A stretch of 64,000 nt of DNA from Bdellovibrionales bacterium (lineage in GTDB: Bacteria; Bdellovibrionota; Bdellovibrionia; Bdellovibrionales; JAMPXM01), in the NCBI GenBank assembly GCA_016713885.1, contig JADJOF010000001.1, positions 620,001-684,000 of the forward strand, in the 5' to 3' direction. The notes beneath the pieces are model-generated. The model saw only the letters and a list, made by a program, of their open reading frames with translations. It was not told where the DNA came from and ran no database searches. This document shows, piece after piece, positions 34,613 to 44,399 of this stretch. How positions within the stretch are numbered: the stretch's first letter is position 1; each line of letters starts with the position of its first letter. The translations under genes were made by a program, and so were the position numbers.

Positions 34613-37300
34613 ATGGTTAATGCGATCCTGACGAAAATTTTTGGTACTGCCCACGAACGCGAGATGAAACGGCTTGGTCCGAACATCGAAAAAATCAACG
34701 CACTTGAGCCTCGGTTCAAGGCGATGTCGGATGCCGAGCTGAAGGGCATGACCGCTCAGTTCAAAGAGCGCATTGCAAACGGCGAAACTTTAGACGGTCT
34801 GTTGCCAGAAGCCTTTGCGGTTTGCCGCGAAGCGAGCCGTCGTGTTTTGGGCATGCGCCACTACGATGTGCAGCTGATCGGCGGAATGATTTTGCACCGC
34901 GGATCGATTGCCGAGATGCGAACTGGCGAAGGAAAAACTCTGGTGGCGACTTTGCCCGCGTATCTCAATGCGCTTGATGGCAAGGGTGTTCACATCGTGA
35001 CCGTTAACGACTACCTCGCCCGCCGCGATGCCGAGTGGATGGGGCGTCTCTATGGATGGTTGGGTCTTTCGACCGACGTGATCATTCACGGCCAGAACGA
35101 CGAAGAAAAGCAGCGGGCCTATGGCGCCGATATTTGCTACTGCACGAACAACGAACTCGGATTTGATTATCTGCGCGACAATATGAAGTTCGATCTCGCC
35201 GACTATGCTCAGCGGCCACTGAACTACGCTATCGTCGACGAGTGCGACTCGATTTTAATCGACGAAGCGCGAACACCGTTGATCATCTCGGGCCCTGCTG
35301 AGGATTCGACGGACAAGTACTATCTGATCAATGCGATTATCCCGCATCTTGAAAAAGAGACGCATTTCACGATGGAAGAAAAGTCGCGCACCGTGGCTTT
35401 GACCGAGGACGGTAATCACCGCGTCGAGGAGCTTCTCAAGATTGAGAACCTCTATGATCCGCAGCACATCGACCTTTTGCACCACGTTTATCAAGGTCTG
35501 AAGGCATACTACCTCTATCACAAAGATGTGGATTACATGGTGAAGGACGATGAAGTGATCATCGTCGATGAGTTCACAGGGCGCTTGATGGAAGGACGTC
35601 GCTGGAGCGATGGCCTGCACCAAGCTGTTGAAGCGAAAGAAAAAGTGAAAGTGAAAAACGAGAACCAAACACTCGCGACGATCACTTTCCAGAACTACTT
35701 CCGCATGTATAAGAAGCTGTCGGGTATGACTGGAACGGCCGAAACTGAAGCGGTTGAGATGAAGAAGATCTACAACCTCGATGTTTCCGTCATCCCAACC
35801 AACAAACCGATCCGTCGTCGCGACCAAGAGGACGTGGTTTATAAGAACGGCAATGGCAAGTTTAACTCGATCGTGAAAGACATCGCCGAGCGCCAGAAGC
35901 GCGGGCAGCCGATTCTTGTTGGTACCGTTTCAATTGAAAAGTCGGAACTGCTCTCGCGCTATCTTCAGCGTGACGGCGTTCCCCACAAGGTTTTGAACGC
36001 AAAACACCACGAGAAAGAAGCCGAGATCGTCGCTCAGGCGGGCCGCAAGGGTGCGGTGACGATTGCGACCAACATGGCTGGCCGTGGTACTGATATTGTG
36101 CTCGGTGGCAACCCTGAGTTTATGGCAAGACAGATCAACGGAGACATTACTTCGGACGAGTACAAGCAGGCGATCGAGCGTTTCAAAGATCAGTGCGAGA
36201 AAGAAAAAGAAGAGGTGATTGCGGCTGGTGGCCTCTACATTATTGGTACCGAGCGCCACGAGTCGCGTCGTATTGATAACCAGCTCCGTGGTCGTTCGGG
36301 TCGTCAGGGAGATCCGGGCGAATCGCGCTTTTATCTTGGTCTTGATGACGATTTGATGCGCAAATTTAACGGTGAGCGCGTCAGCCGCATCATGGATCGT
36401 CTCAATATTCCGGAAGACGAGCCGATCACTGCGCGCATGGTTTCGCGTTCGATCGAAGGGGCCCAACGCAAAGTCGAAGGTCATAACTTCGATATTCGTA
36501 AGCACTTGCTCGACTACGACGACGTCATGAATAAACAGCGGACCGCGATCTATGGACTGCGCCGCGAGGTTCTACAGGGCGTGCGCCTTGATGAGATCGT
36601 TCGCGAAATGTTGGGCGATACGGTTTCCGCAATGCTAGACGCACACGTGGAAGAGCGATCGCGCAAAGATTCCTGGAATCTCGAAGGGCTCCAGGTTGCG
36701 CTTCGTCAACAATTTGGAATCGATGTTTCTCTTGTCGAAGCCGGCGCGGAAACGACCGTCGAGGCCATCACGACGCGTGTTCGCGACGCCATCAAAGCGG
36801 CCCTCGAGTTCCAGCAGAGTCATCTCGGCCCGTACTTCCCGCAGATTGAAAAGATGATTCTTCTGCAGGAGATCGACCAACATTGGAAAGAACATTTACA
36901 GCGCATGGATCAAATGCGTGAGTGGATTGGTCTGCGTGGTTATGCTCAAAAAGATCCACTGATTGAGTATAAACAAGAAGCGTTCCGCATGTTTGAAGAG
37001 ATGAACGGGCTTGTTCGCAGTGCTTCGCTTGAGAAGATTTTCAAGATTCAACTTGTTCTCAATCAAGACGCGGCGGCGGGCGAGAGCGCGCAGCAGGAGC
37101 TTGATGGTGGACCAGCACCGGGTGGTCGGGCAAAACCACCACTCATTGAAGATGCTGAGGATCAGCTTGAACCCTTGAAGCCAAAAGCGCCGCAAAAGAC
37201 GCGGCTGACTTTTGGACCGCCGTCCGATGACGATGATGGCGGTTCGGGAGGTTCGCGATCGCAACGCCGCCGTATGGAACGAGACAAGCGTCGCCGCTAA
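34613..37300 (+). CDS. secA: Preprotein translocase ATPase SecA
   Basis: 895 residues. Walker A is EMRTGEGKTLVATLPAYLNAL (near residue 103) and Walker B is YAIVDECDSILIDEARTPLIISG. The preprotein cross-linking domain, GTVSIEKSELLSRYL, NMAGRGTDIVLGG, the helicase block GTERHESRRIDNQLRGRSGRQGDPGESRFYLGLDDDLMRKF and the scaffold IDQHWKEHLQRMDQMREWIGLRGYAQKDP are all present. The C-terminus is Asp/Gly/Arg-rich and lacks the CxCxSxxxxxxCH zinc motif that binds SecB in many proteobacteria. Complete. Confidence 0.97.
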   Translation: MVNAILTKIFGTAHEREMKRLGPNIEKINALEPRFKAMSDAELKGMTAQFKERIANGETLDGLLPEAFAVCREASRRVLGMRHYDVQLIGGMILHRGSIAEMRTGEGKTLVATLPAYLNALDGKGVHIVTVNDYLARRDAEWMGRLYGWLGLSTDVIIHGQNDEEKQRAYGADICYCTNNELGFDYLRDNMKFDLADYAQRPLNYAIVDECDSILIDEARTPLIISGPAEDSTDKYYLINAIIPHLEKETHFTMEEKSRTVALTEDGNHRVEELLKIENLYDPQHIDLLHHVYQGLKAYYLYHKDVDYMVKDDEVIIVDEFTGRLMEGRRWSDGLHQAVEAKEKVKVKNENQTLATITFQNYFRMYKKLSGMTGTAETEAVEMKKIYNLDVSVIPTNKPIRRRDQEDVVYKNGNGKFNSIVKDIAERQKRGQPILVGTVSIEKSELLSRYLQRDGVPHKVLNAKHHEKEAEIVAQAGRKGAVTIATNMAGRGTDIVLGGNPEFMARQINGDITSDEYKQAIERFKDQCEKEKEEVIAAGGLYIIGTERHESRRIDNQLRGRSGRQGDPGESRFYLGLDDDLMRKFNGERVSRIMDRLNIPEDEPITARMVSRSIEGAQRKVEGHNFDIRKHLLDYDDVMNKQRTAIYGLRREVLQGVRLDEIVREMLGDTVSAMLDAHVEERSRKDSWNLEGLQVALRQQFGIDVSLVEAGAETTVEAITTRVRDAIKAALEFQQSHLGPYFPQIEKMILLQEIDQHWKEHLQRMDQMREWIGLRGYAQKDPLIEYKQEAFRMFEEMNGLVRSASLEKIFKIQLVLNQDAAAGESAQQELDGGPAPGGRAKPPLIEDAEDQLEPLKPKAPQKTRLTFGPPSDDDDGGSGGSRSQRRRMERDKRRR

Positions 37301-37314
37301 TTGAGGGAGGGGTA

Positions 37315-38007
37315 GTGTCTACACCTCAGTGTCCGAACTGTTCGATAGCGCTTAAAGACGACTATGGCATGATCACGTGTCCTGGCTGCGGTGCTATCGT
37401 CTTTGTCGACATGGAGGGAATGGCGCATGTGGCTTCGAAAGAGCCGGAGGCGCCTATCGTGAATGCAGCACCTGAAGTCCCTGTCGCGGCCGAACCTCCG
37501 TCTTGGGCAAGCCAAGAGCCCTTTGTTGCGCCCGCGGTAGAGCCGCTTCATGAGCAGCCTCATGTACCCCAGCTGAGCGAAGCGGAACCACCGCGACCGA
37601 CGGCTGAACCTGATCTCAATAGGGATGGTTTTCTTGGTTATCAAGACTCTATTCCGGCCGTGGATTCGGCTCAAATTGATACAAATGATCCATTGGGATT
37701 GTCGGCCTACGCCAACAGCGAAATGAGCGGTGCTGCGGACGGGCCCTTCGTCGTGACAGTCATCGTTTCTGGAATTGACGCAAAAGATCTGCGCGACGAC
37801 ATCCGACAAGTTCTACAGGACCCGCGCTTTGGCTGGGACGCCATGGCTTTAATCGCGGGAATTAAGAACGGCGAGCTTCGTCTTGAGCGCATTGCGCCCG
37901 TTAAGGCGACGATCGTCGTCAACCGAATCAAGCACCTTTCGGTGTCGATTCGCTGGGAGCAGAATGCGATTACAGATCTTGATTCCGACCAGAATCCGAA
38001 CCTTTGA
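37315..38007 (+). CDS. Hypothetical protein with N-terminal zinc ribbon
   Basis: 230 residues. The N-terminus holds a two-pair zinc ribbon (PQCPNCSIALKDD, ITCPGCGAIVF). A long Pro/Glu/Ala-rich linker follows (residues 40-135), then an alpha/beta C-terminal domain (FVVTVIVSGIDAKDLRDDIRQVLQDPRFGW...RIKHLSVSIRWEQNAI). GTG start with GGGAGGGG just upstream. It follows secA by 14 bp and overlaps the next gene by 44 bp, so an operon is likely. The C-terminal pattern resembles the ferredoxin-like halves found in some gliding and motility proteins, but I cannot name it. Confidence 0.65.
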   Translation: MSTPQCPNCSIALKDDYGMITCPGCGAIVFVDMEGMAHVASKEPEAPIVNAAPEVPVAAEPPSWASQEPFVAPAVEPLHEQPHVPQLSEAEPPRPTAEPDLNRDGFLGYQDSIPAVDSAQIDTNDPLGLSAYANSEMSGAADGPFVVTVIVSGIDAKDLRDDIRQVLQDPRFGWDAMALIAGIKNGELRLERIAPVKATIVVNRIKHLSVSIRWEQNAITDLDSDQNPNL

Positions 38008-38629
38008 GCTTTTGGCACTGAGTTTTGCGCTCTTGGTTGTACCACCCGTTTGGGCGAGTAGCGGCGGTGGCGAAAAGCCAGCTGAAGCGGCGAAAGAAGA
38101 CAAGAACGCTCCTAAAGCTTGTCGCTACAGCGAACATGAGAGTCGATTGACCTCATTGACTGCGCGGATTCGAAGTTTCGAGAAAGAAATCTCGGATATG
38201 ATCGACGTCAAAAAGCACGTTGAACATGCAGAGAAAATTCGCGAGCTCACGCAACAGATTACGTTCAAGCATTTGGATCTGGCTAAGGCCGTGCGAGAGT
38301 ACGAGTCCGAGCGTCTCCATATGCGCTTTCAACATCCCGATCGCGACATGGAGGGGGCTCGCGAGTATCCGCGACAGACTTTGAAATCGCTGAAGGATCT
38401 CGAGCAAGCCTTCGGGTTGGATGGTCGACTCGATCGAATTAAAAACCATGTTGGAGTGGTTTTCCCATCGCAAGATCCGAGCGAAAAAGTATCGGAGCAT
38501 GGCGCGCGCGGCATTGCGAGCGAACCGACGACGACGATCGACCGCCGGAGCGCATCCGCTTGTCGAAGTGAACTCTCGCTAGCGCGACGTTTTCTCTGCC
38601 GATCCATCGCCCGACGTATCATTGAGTAG
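37964..38629 (+). CDS. Exported helical protein of unknown function
   Basis: About 221 residues from ATG 37964, which has GGGAGCAG upstream and lies inside the end of the zinc-ribbon gene. Signal peptide TFELLALSFALLVVPPVWA, then a Ser/Gly-rich start and a long charged helical region (SRLTSLTARIRSFEKEISDMIDVKKHVEHAEKIRELTQQITFKH). The last 40 residues are basic and overlap the opposite-strand lipoprotein gene by 51 bp, so the C-terminus is less certain. No family recognised. Confidence 0.6.
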   Translation: MRLQILIPTRIRTFELLALSFALLVVPPVWASSGGGEKPAEAAKEDKNAPKACRYSEHESRLTSLTARIRSFEKEISDMIDVKKHVEHAEKIRELTQQITFKHLDLAKAVREYESERLHMRFQHPDRDMEGAREYPRQTLKSLKDLEQAFGLDGRLDRIKNHVGVVFPSQDPSEKVSEHGARGIASEPTTTIDRRSASACRSELSLARRFLCRSIARRIIE

Positions 38630-38971
38630 TTCAAAGACCGAACTTGCGCCCGAGCGTTCGGCGAGAGCGCCGGAATTAATTTGATCCTGCTCTTCAGCGC
38701 TGACCCGAGGTAAAAGAGGTGCGCCAACATAGACCGCAATCCCCTCGGAGAAGTGAATCTCTCGAACTTGCTGACCTCCACCCTCAGGAGCCCACAGAAA
38801 GTACGTCCAGCGATCGACACCGTTTCGATGAATTGTCCGATTGGGACCGCCGACAGCCGCAAGCACCTGATCCTTCGCCATTCCGGTGCGAACAGAGTCA
38901 AACTCGCGATGGCGCGCCGTCTGGCAGCCGCCGATTGAAAGCAATAGGCCGAAAGCCAAAAACCGATTCAT
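38579..38971 (-). CDS. SmpA/BamE-like lipoprotein
   Basis: About 130 residues from ATG 38971 (an in-frame start at 39007 would put 12 residues before the signal). Lipobox LLLSIGGC. The following FDSVRTGMAKDQVLAAVGGPNRTIHRNGVDRWTYFLW is the SmpA/OmlA/BamE pattern (short helix pair, then a strand with WxYF). BamE assists outer-membrane protein assembly; other members are simple envelope lipoproteins. The C-terminus is polar. Confidence 0.7.
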   Translation of the reverse strand: MNRFLAFGLLLSIGGCQTARHREFDSVRTGMAKDQVLAAVGGPNRTIHRNGVDRWTYFLWAPEGGGQQVREIHFSEGIAVYVGAPLLPRVSAEEQDQINSGALAERSGASSVFELLNDTSGDGSAEKTSR

Positions 38972-39008
38972 ACGCTCAGTATAACCCCGATGCCACTCGC
39001 GGCCCACT

Positions 39009-40627
39009 TTAAGTTGAGAGTGCTTTTTCCTTCAGGACCCGTTTCAAGATCTTGCCCGAGTCACCTTTCGGCAATTCGTCGAGGAACTCCACCTGTTTTG
39101 GGATTTTGAACTTTGCCAGCTTGTCGGTGCAGAAGCCGATAACCTGATCAGGAGACAGCGAAATACCCGGCGCTGGCACAATATAGGCCCGTCCGACTTC
39201 GCCCCACTTTGCATCGGGGACGCCAATGACTGCGACTTCGCGGATCTCGGGATGTTGACTCAGCACGCGTTCAATTTCGACCGGGTAGACGTTCTCGCCG
39301 CCGGATTTGAACATCTCTTTCTTGCGACCGCGACGTAGAAATACCCTTCTTCGTCGTAGCGAACCAAGTCGCCCGTACAGAGCCAGCCGTCGACGATCGT
39401 TTCCTTCGTCGCCTTCTCGTTCTTCCAGTAGCCCGGCGAACAAACGGGGCCCTTCAGAAGCAGTTCGCCTATATCGCCTTTCGGTAGATCGCGTCATTGG
39501 TCATCGACAACTCGAGTTTGAATATAGAAGTTAGGAAAACCAATCGATCCAATTTTGCGAGTCGAGTCTTCTTCGTTGAGTGAAAAGACATTTGGACCGA
39601 ATTCCGTTAGGCCATAGCCCTGCCGAATTGGAATATTTCGTTTTTGCCACACGTTAATCAGATCGATTGGCATCGGTTCACCGCCGACAATTGCGTAACG
39701 CACTGATGATAAATCTGTTTTCTCAAACACCGGCGAGCGAGCGAGCATCTCCATTGTCGTCGGCACACCAAACAGGATCGTTGCCTTCTCGATTTCACAG
39801 AGAGAGAGGATGCGATCAGCATCAAACTTCTTCAGTAAGACGGTCTTGGCTCCGCGATGGAGGAATGGCGTGAGGAGAACATTCCAGCCGCCGGTATGAA
39901 AGAGCGGAAGAAAGCTTACGAAAACATCGCTCTGAGAAAGGTTCAGGCGCAGTGTCGTGTTGAGTGAATTCCAAAAGAGCATCTTGGGAGTGATCATTGC
40001 TCCCTTCGGCTTTCCTGTTGTCCCACTGGTGTAGAGGATCATGCAGGGTTCGTTGTCCGAGCAGGCCATGCTCCGATGCCACGTTGGCTGCGAGTTGGCG
40101 CGAAGGGCTTGGCGCAGCATTGCCGCGGATTGTTTGGTGCGGATGTCACGAATGCAGTTTTGAACAAATTCGGTTAGTGAGCCGTCACCATCAAACGACC
40201 AACGACGCTCTGTCATGGCTTTTGGGTTTACGAGGGCCAACGTACTCGAGAAGCTCTCCTGAGCGATGAGCAAAATCGGCGAGCTGTCCTCAAGGACATG
40301 CTCGATTTCGGCAGCCGCTAGGCGAAAGTTAATTGGCACAAGCGTCGCTCCGACACGCATTGTGCTCATGAACAGAACGACGGCTTCAAGTTCAGTGGTC
40401 GCGAGCATTGCAACGCGATCACCTACGCCAACGCCCCACTGATTGGCCATTTTGTCGGCAAGGCGACAGCTGACCTCGTAGAATTCGCCATACGAGATTC
40501 CAAAACGCGTCTCACCGTCCTCAATCGCAATCGAAGACGGCGCGAGTCGGGCCCACTGTCGCAGCCAATCCATGTCGCCAAGTTGAGAGTCTAGAGAAGA
40601 GAGTTTTTCTTTCATCTCGACGCCCAT
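39009..40627 (-). pseudogene. Long-chain acyl-CoA ligase-like (in-frame TGA and frameshift)
   Basis: Start ATG 40627 with AAGGAG upstream. The N-terminal frame holds the phosphate loop MILYTSGTTGKPKGAMITPKM and YGLTEFGPNVFSL, then stops at TGA 39494-39496 inside TRVVDDQ. The same frame goes on as RDLPKGDIGELLLKGPVCSPGYWKNEKATKETIVDGWLCTGDLVRYDEEGYFYVA, then one missing base (GG for GGG near 39328) leads into GRKKEMFKSGGENVYPVEIE and the C-terminal Lys in DSGKILKR. All catalytic motifs exist, so damage is recent or partly a sequencing artefact. It activates fatty acids as CoA thioesters; last gene of the lipid operon. Confidence 0.8.
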
Positions 40628-40637
40628 AAAAAACTCC

Positions 40638-41654
40638 TTATGTATTGTAGCCCCAGCGAATAATCATCGCCGCCATCGACATTCCTCCACCTGATCCGAG
40701 AACCATGACGAGGTCGCCTTTTTTCAGTTTGTGGGACTTTGCAGCGTCTGCCATTGCCATCGGGATACAGGCGCTGCCGGTGTAGCCGTAGCGATCCATC
40801 ACGTTGTGCGCTTTCTCCATCGGAGCGCCGAGCTTTCCCATCGTCTCAACAATCGAGTTGATGTTGATTTGTGTGAAGAAGAAATGATCGACGTCGGCGA
40901 CAGTTTTTCCAACGCGATCGAGAAGTGCATGTGTCAGTTCCGGCCAAACTTTGCCGTTGGTCTCGGGCGGAATGCGCTTCACGAACTGCAGCTGGTGCAT
41001 ATGCTTTGCTACGGTCTCTTCGGTGATCGGGAACTTTGTCCCGCCGGCATAAATACCCATGTAGTCGTGGTACTGACCGTCGGTCGCCAGTTGCGACGCG
41101 AGGATTCCATACTCTTCGCCATTGGCCATTTTCTCATCAGTGCGTTGAATAATCGCTGCACCGGCGCCGTCGGCAAATACGGAAGTGACCTTGAAGTCGC
41201 TCCAGTCAAAATACTTCGTCATACCATAGGCGCCAACGACGAGAATTGTTTTATACCGATCATCGGCAATCAGGAATTTGCTGGCGACATCTGTCGCTGT
41301 TGCAAAGCCCGCGCACGCGGTGTTGAGGTCGAAAGTTCCGGCACGAGGAGCAGATAGCTTGTGCTGAACGACAGCAGCTGTCGAAGGAGAAATGTAGTCA
41401 GGAGTGTCTGTCGCGACGATGATCAGGTCGAGATCTTTAGCGGTCACTCCTGCTTGTGCCATCGCGTCCTGAGCTGCGGGAACGATAAGATCCGATGTTG
41501 CCTGGTCGGCCGACATGAAGTGGCGCTTGAAGATGTTGCGCTGTTCACGAAGGAATGTGTCCATATCGCGATCATATTTCTTGCTGAAGAAATCGTTTTC
41601 GATCACGGTTGGTGGGGCGTAAAGCCCGAGGCCAGCAATAACAGCGCGAGACAT
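40638..41654 (-). CDS. KAS III-like condensing enzyme (thiolase fold)
   Basis: 338 residues of the FabH-like family. The nucleophile Cys114 lies in FDLNTACAGFATA, and the C-terminal glycine loop is VMVLGSGGGMSMAAMI. Where FabH has PHQAN the protein has FTQIN, and where FabH has GNTSAAS it has GYTGSACIP, so the His and Asn of the Cys-His-Asn triad are not visible. This is an FabH-like enzyme with altered chemistry (acyl transfer rather than malonyl condensation is one idea). AAGGAG precedes ATG 41654. In operon with a hydrolase and a ligase. Confidence 0.8.
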   Translation of the reverse strand: MSRAVIAGLGLYAPPTVIENDFFSKKYDRDMDTFLREQRNIFKRHFMSADQATSDLIVPAAQDAMAQAGVTAKDLDLIIVATDTPDYISPSTAAVVQHKLSAPRAGTFDLNTACAGFATATDVASKFLIADDRYKTILVVGAYGMTKYFDWSDFKVTSVFADGAGAAIIQRTDEKMANGEEYGILASQLATDGQYHDYMGIYAGGTKFPITEETVAKHMHQLQFVKRIPPETNGKVWPELTHALLDRVGKTVADVDHFFFTQININSIVETMGKLGAPMEKAHNVMDRYGYTGSACIPMAMADAAKSHKLKKGDLVMVLGSGGGMSMAAMIIRWGYNT

Positions 41655-41663
41655 GACTACTCC

Positions 41664-42470
41664 TTAGGGACGTTGAAACAGGAACTCATTCACTTTCTTA
41701 ACAAACAAGGCGGGATCCTCGATGTTGAGTGAATGCCCGTGGTCTTTGACTATATCGAGTTTCGCATTGGGAAGGCCCGCCGCGAGTATTTTTGAGCTGT
41801 CCGCCGGAATGATCGGATCGAGCTCGCCGTGGACGATGAGAATTGAATTGCGAATGGTGGCAAGGTCCGCCGTGATGTTGGTGACGTGCAGGGCTTTCGG
41901 AACGCCATGCCAGTTTATTTTCGCAATTCCAAAGGCATCGTCGACGATCTTTTGGAACAAAGGATTCTGAGCATCGTTGCCATGAATGGTGCTGCTCATA
42001 ACGGCCTCACAGACGGCGCGGTCGTTGCTCATCTGGGTGAAGGCTTCATACATTTCGGGGCCGAACTGGGCACCGGTTGCGCCAACTGGATCAAGGAGGA
42101 CGGCGCGATCAAAAAGCGATGGCGCCTTCAGCATGGCGTAAAGAGCGATGATACCGCCCGTGGAGTGGCCGACGAGACAGGCTTTTTTGATGCCCATTTT
42201 TTCGCAGAGGGCGATGTAGTCATCGGCCAAAAAAGACGGGTGCAATTCGGCGTCTGCTTTTGGAGCATCCGAACCACCGCAACCGCGCCATTCGGCTGCG
42301 ATCATGCGGCCTTCAAGGCCTGGCTTGGCTTGCGCCTTCCAGAGCTCGAGAGACGGGCGCCACCATGTATTGGATGCTAAATTGCCATGGAGGAAGATCG
42401 TGTCCATCGGCAAAACGGCCGGGGTTACATCGACATTCATTCCATGATCTTTGAGCTCAACGCGTGCCAT
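41664..42470 (-). CDS. Alpha/beta hydrolase
   Basis: 268 residues. Nucleophile elbow LVGHSTGGIIALYA, oxyanion region FLHGNLASNTWW, acid Asp in IVHGELDPIIPADSS, and catalytic His in DHGHSLNIEDP. Cytoplasmic, no signal peptide. It lies 9 bp before the KAS III-like gene, in the same operon; a thioesterase or lipid esterase role is a guess. Confidence 0.85.
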   Translation of the reverse strand: MARVELKDHGMNVDVTPAVLPMDTIFLHGNLASNTWWRPSLELWKAQAKPGLEGRMIAAEWRGCGGSDAPKADAELHPSFLADDYIALCEKMGIKKACLVGHSTGGIIALYAMLKAPSLFDRAVLLDPVGATGAQFGPEMYEAFTQMSNDRAVCEAVMSSTIHGNDAQNPLFQKIVDDAFGIAKINWHGVPKALHVTNITADLATIRNSILIVHGELDPIIPADSSKILAAGLPNAKLDIVKDHGHSLNIEDPALFVKKVNEFLFQRP

Positions 42471-42506
42471 GGCGGCCTCCTCGCAAAACGACGGATACAG
42501 GACGAC

Positions 42507-43541
42507 TTACTTAATTGTGATCGATGTGCGTCCGCTGGTTGCAGTACCAGTCCAGGGGCCACCTTCAAATGTACGACCTGTTTGCAGTCGGGGATCGCCG
42601 GCGATGATCAACTTAACCCACTCGGCCGAGAAGTGCGGAACGGCCTCTGGAATCTTGTGTTCAGAACCCTGAATGTAGAGGCGGCTGGCCTTCTTTGAAT
42701 CGGGAACTTGCTTCCAGAAGACATCATGAACGTCATTGCTGACGTACTGATCTTGGCGAGCGAGAACGAGATGGACTTTTCCATCGGGAAGATCGTTTGT
42801 GATATCAACAGCGTGGAAGCGGCGAACACCTTGAACCAGGCGAAACGTTGCTTCTAGCTTGAAGGGGTGTTCAAGCACGATTGGTTCTGCTGATGGATAA
42901 GTCGCGTAAACGATCGACTTCAAGAAGAAGTCATAGAGCTCGTCATCAGTGCTCCGGTTGAGGGGGAACATGATGCGTGTCTGCATGATCTGCGTTTTGA
43001 TCCACTGATCTTGACTTTCAAGGGGCGCAACGAATGGTCCCATCAGAATCAGTGTCGCGACATTGGCTGGATATTCAACGGCGTACTGCATTCCGATTGC
43101 GCCACCGTAAGACAGCGTAACGAGATGGACTGGATTTTTGATTTTCAGAACTTTGATCAACGAGGCGAGATCCGCGACTTGATCTTTGTAGTCGAAAGCT
43201 GCTGTCGGATAGCCGTATTTCACCATTGTTTTGCCGTGACCCATCGGATCGTACCGCAAAATGCCGAGGCCTTTGCCTTGAAGCTCTTTTCCAAAAGCAT
43301 CCCAGCAGCCTGTGCGATAAGTGAGTCCGTTGAGAAGAATGGCGACGGGCTGACCCGCAGCGGGCTTGAGGTAGTCGACGTAGAGTTCGCGTCCATCGCG
43401 GATCTTGACGAAACCTTCCGCGCGCTCCTGGGCTTGAACAGGAACTGTTGTTCGTGCCGCTTGGGCATTGGGTGAGCTGAAACAAAGACCGATAATCGCT
43501 GCTGCGATTGCGGTCGCCATGACTGTTGACGTCTTAAGCAT
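42507..43541 (-). CDS. Secreted alpha/beta hydrolase
   Basis: 344 residues from ATG 43541, which has GAGGGGG upstream; the open frame runs further to 43790 but overlaps the SDR gene. Signal peptide MATAIAAAIIGLCFSSPNAQA. Core: VAILLNGLTYRTGCWDAFGKEL, RYDPMGHGKTM, nucleophile LVTLSYGGAIGMQYA, acid LVLARQDQYV, His in YIQGSEHKIPEAVPHF. Exported, unlike its neighbour at 41664. Substrate unknown. Confidence 0.85.
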   Translation of the reverse strand: MLKTSTVMATAIAAAIIGLCFSSPNAQAARTTVPVQAQERAEGFVKIRDGRELYVDYLKPAAGQPVAILLNGLTYRTGCWDAFGKELQGKGLGILRYDPMGHGKTMVKYGYPTAAFDYKDQVADLASLIKVLKIKNPVHLVTLSYGGAIGMQYAVEYPANVATLILMGPFVAPLESQDQWIKTQIMQTRIMFPLNRSTDDELYDFFLKSIVYATYPSAEPIVLEHPFKLEATFRLVQGVRRFHAVDITNDLPDGKVHLVLARQDQYVSNDVHDVFWKQVPDSKKASRLYIQGSEHKIPEAVPHFSAEWVKLIIAGDPRLQTGRTFEGGPWTGTATSGRTSITIK

Positions 43542-43623
43542 AGAATCCCCCTCGATGCATTTATGACAAGAAACCGGTACCCCTCGCACCCTATTCAGGT
43601 GCGATTGAAAATTATGGAACAGC

Positions 43624-44379
43624 TTAGACAACGAGGGCGCCGTCAACAGAGATGACGGTGCCGCTGATGTAAGAAGCTTCTTCTGAAGCCAGGAAAAGGC
43701 AGGCATTGGCGATATCAGATGGCTTGCCCCACCGACCGGCGGGAATTTTGTCCTCAACGGCTTTGCGCGCCTCTGCCGGCATCGCTTCAACCATTGGGGT
43801 CATTGTGAAGCCTGGAGCGACGGCATTGGCCGTGAAGCCCTTACGCGAAAGTTCGCGTGCCCAGGTTTTTGTCATGCCGATAACGCCGGCTTTGGCCGCA
43901 ACGTAGTTGGTTTGACCGAAGTTGCCGTACAGTGCAACGACCGACGAAATCGAGATAATACGCTTGTTTGGTGTGTCGGCAAACTTGGGGAGAAGGGCCT
44001 TCGTACAGAAGAAGACGCCGCTCAAATTGGTGTTGATGACGGCTTCGAAATCTTCAACAGACATTTTGCTAAAGGACTTATCGCGAGTGATGCCAGCATT
44101 GTTGATGAGAATATCAACGGCGAAGGGGAGTTGCTGGGCGGCTGTCTCAACGGTGGCATATTTGGAAACGTCGACCTGTTGAAAGTGGACTTTGGTGCCC
44201 CAGGTTGTGAGTTCTTTGCGTGCTGTTTCGATTGTCTCAGCCGAATATTCCCAAACGGCGACGGTGGCACCGGCTTCAAGAAACTGTCGAGTGATTTGGA
44301 GGCCAATACCGCGAGCTCCGCCGGTGACGACGACATTTTTGCCTTGAAAGTCGAATTTTAAATTCTTGAACGTGCTCAC
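43624..44379 (-). CDS. fabG: SDR-family 3-oxoacyl-ACP/acetoacetyl-CoA reductase
   Basis: 251 residues of classical short-chain dehydrogenase. Cofactor loop VVTGGARGIGLQ, NNAG motif in DILINNAGITRDKSFSKMS, catalytic Ser-Tyr-Lys in ISISSVVALYGNFGQTNYVAAKAG, and C-terminal SGTVISVDGALVV. NITRDKS-type context and closing motif fit FabG or PhaB reductases. It is the first gene of the minus-strand lipid operon. The gene name is by family; the specific substrate (fatty acid or PHA) is not shown. Confidence 0.85.
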   Translation of the reverse strand: MSTFKNLKFDFQGKNVVVTGGARGIGLQITRQFLEAGATVAVWEYSAETIETARKELTTWGTKVHFQQVDVSKYATVETAAQQLPFAVDILINNAGITRDKSFSKMSVEDFEAVINTNLSGVFFCTKALLPKFADTPNKRIISISSVVALYGNFGQTNYVAAKAGVIGMTKTWARELSRKGFTANAVAPGFTMTPMVEAMPAEARKAVEDKIPAGRWGKPSDIANACLFLASEEASYISGTVISVDGALVV

Positions 44380-44399
44380 GGTATTCTCCCTTGTTTTCT

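Noticed and set aside
39494..39496. Recoding of TGA (selenocysteine or alternative code)
   Set aside because: No adjacent hairpin suited to selenocysteine insertion, the position is not a Cys in relatives, and TGA ends several intact genes in the window (for example 448-450 and 10230-10232).
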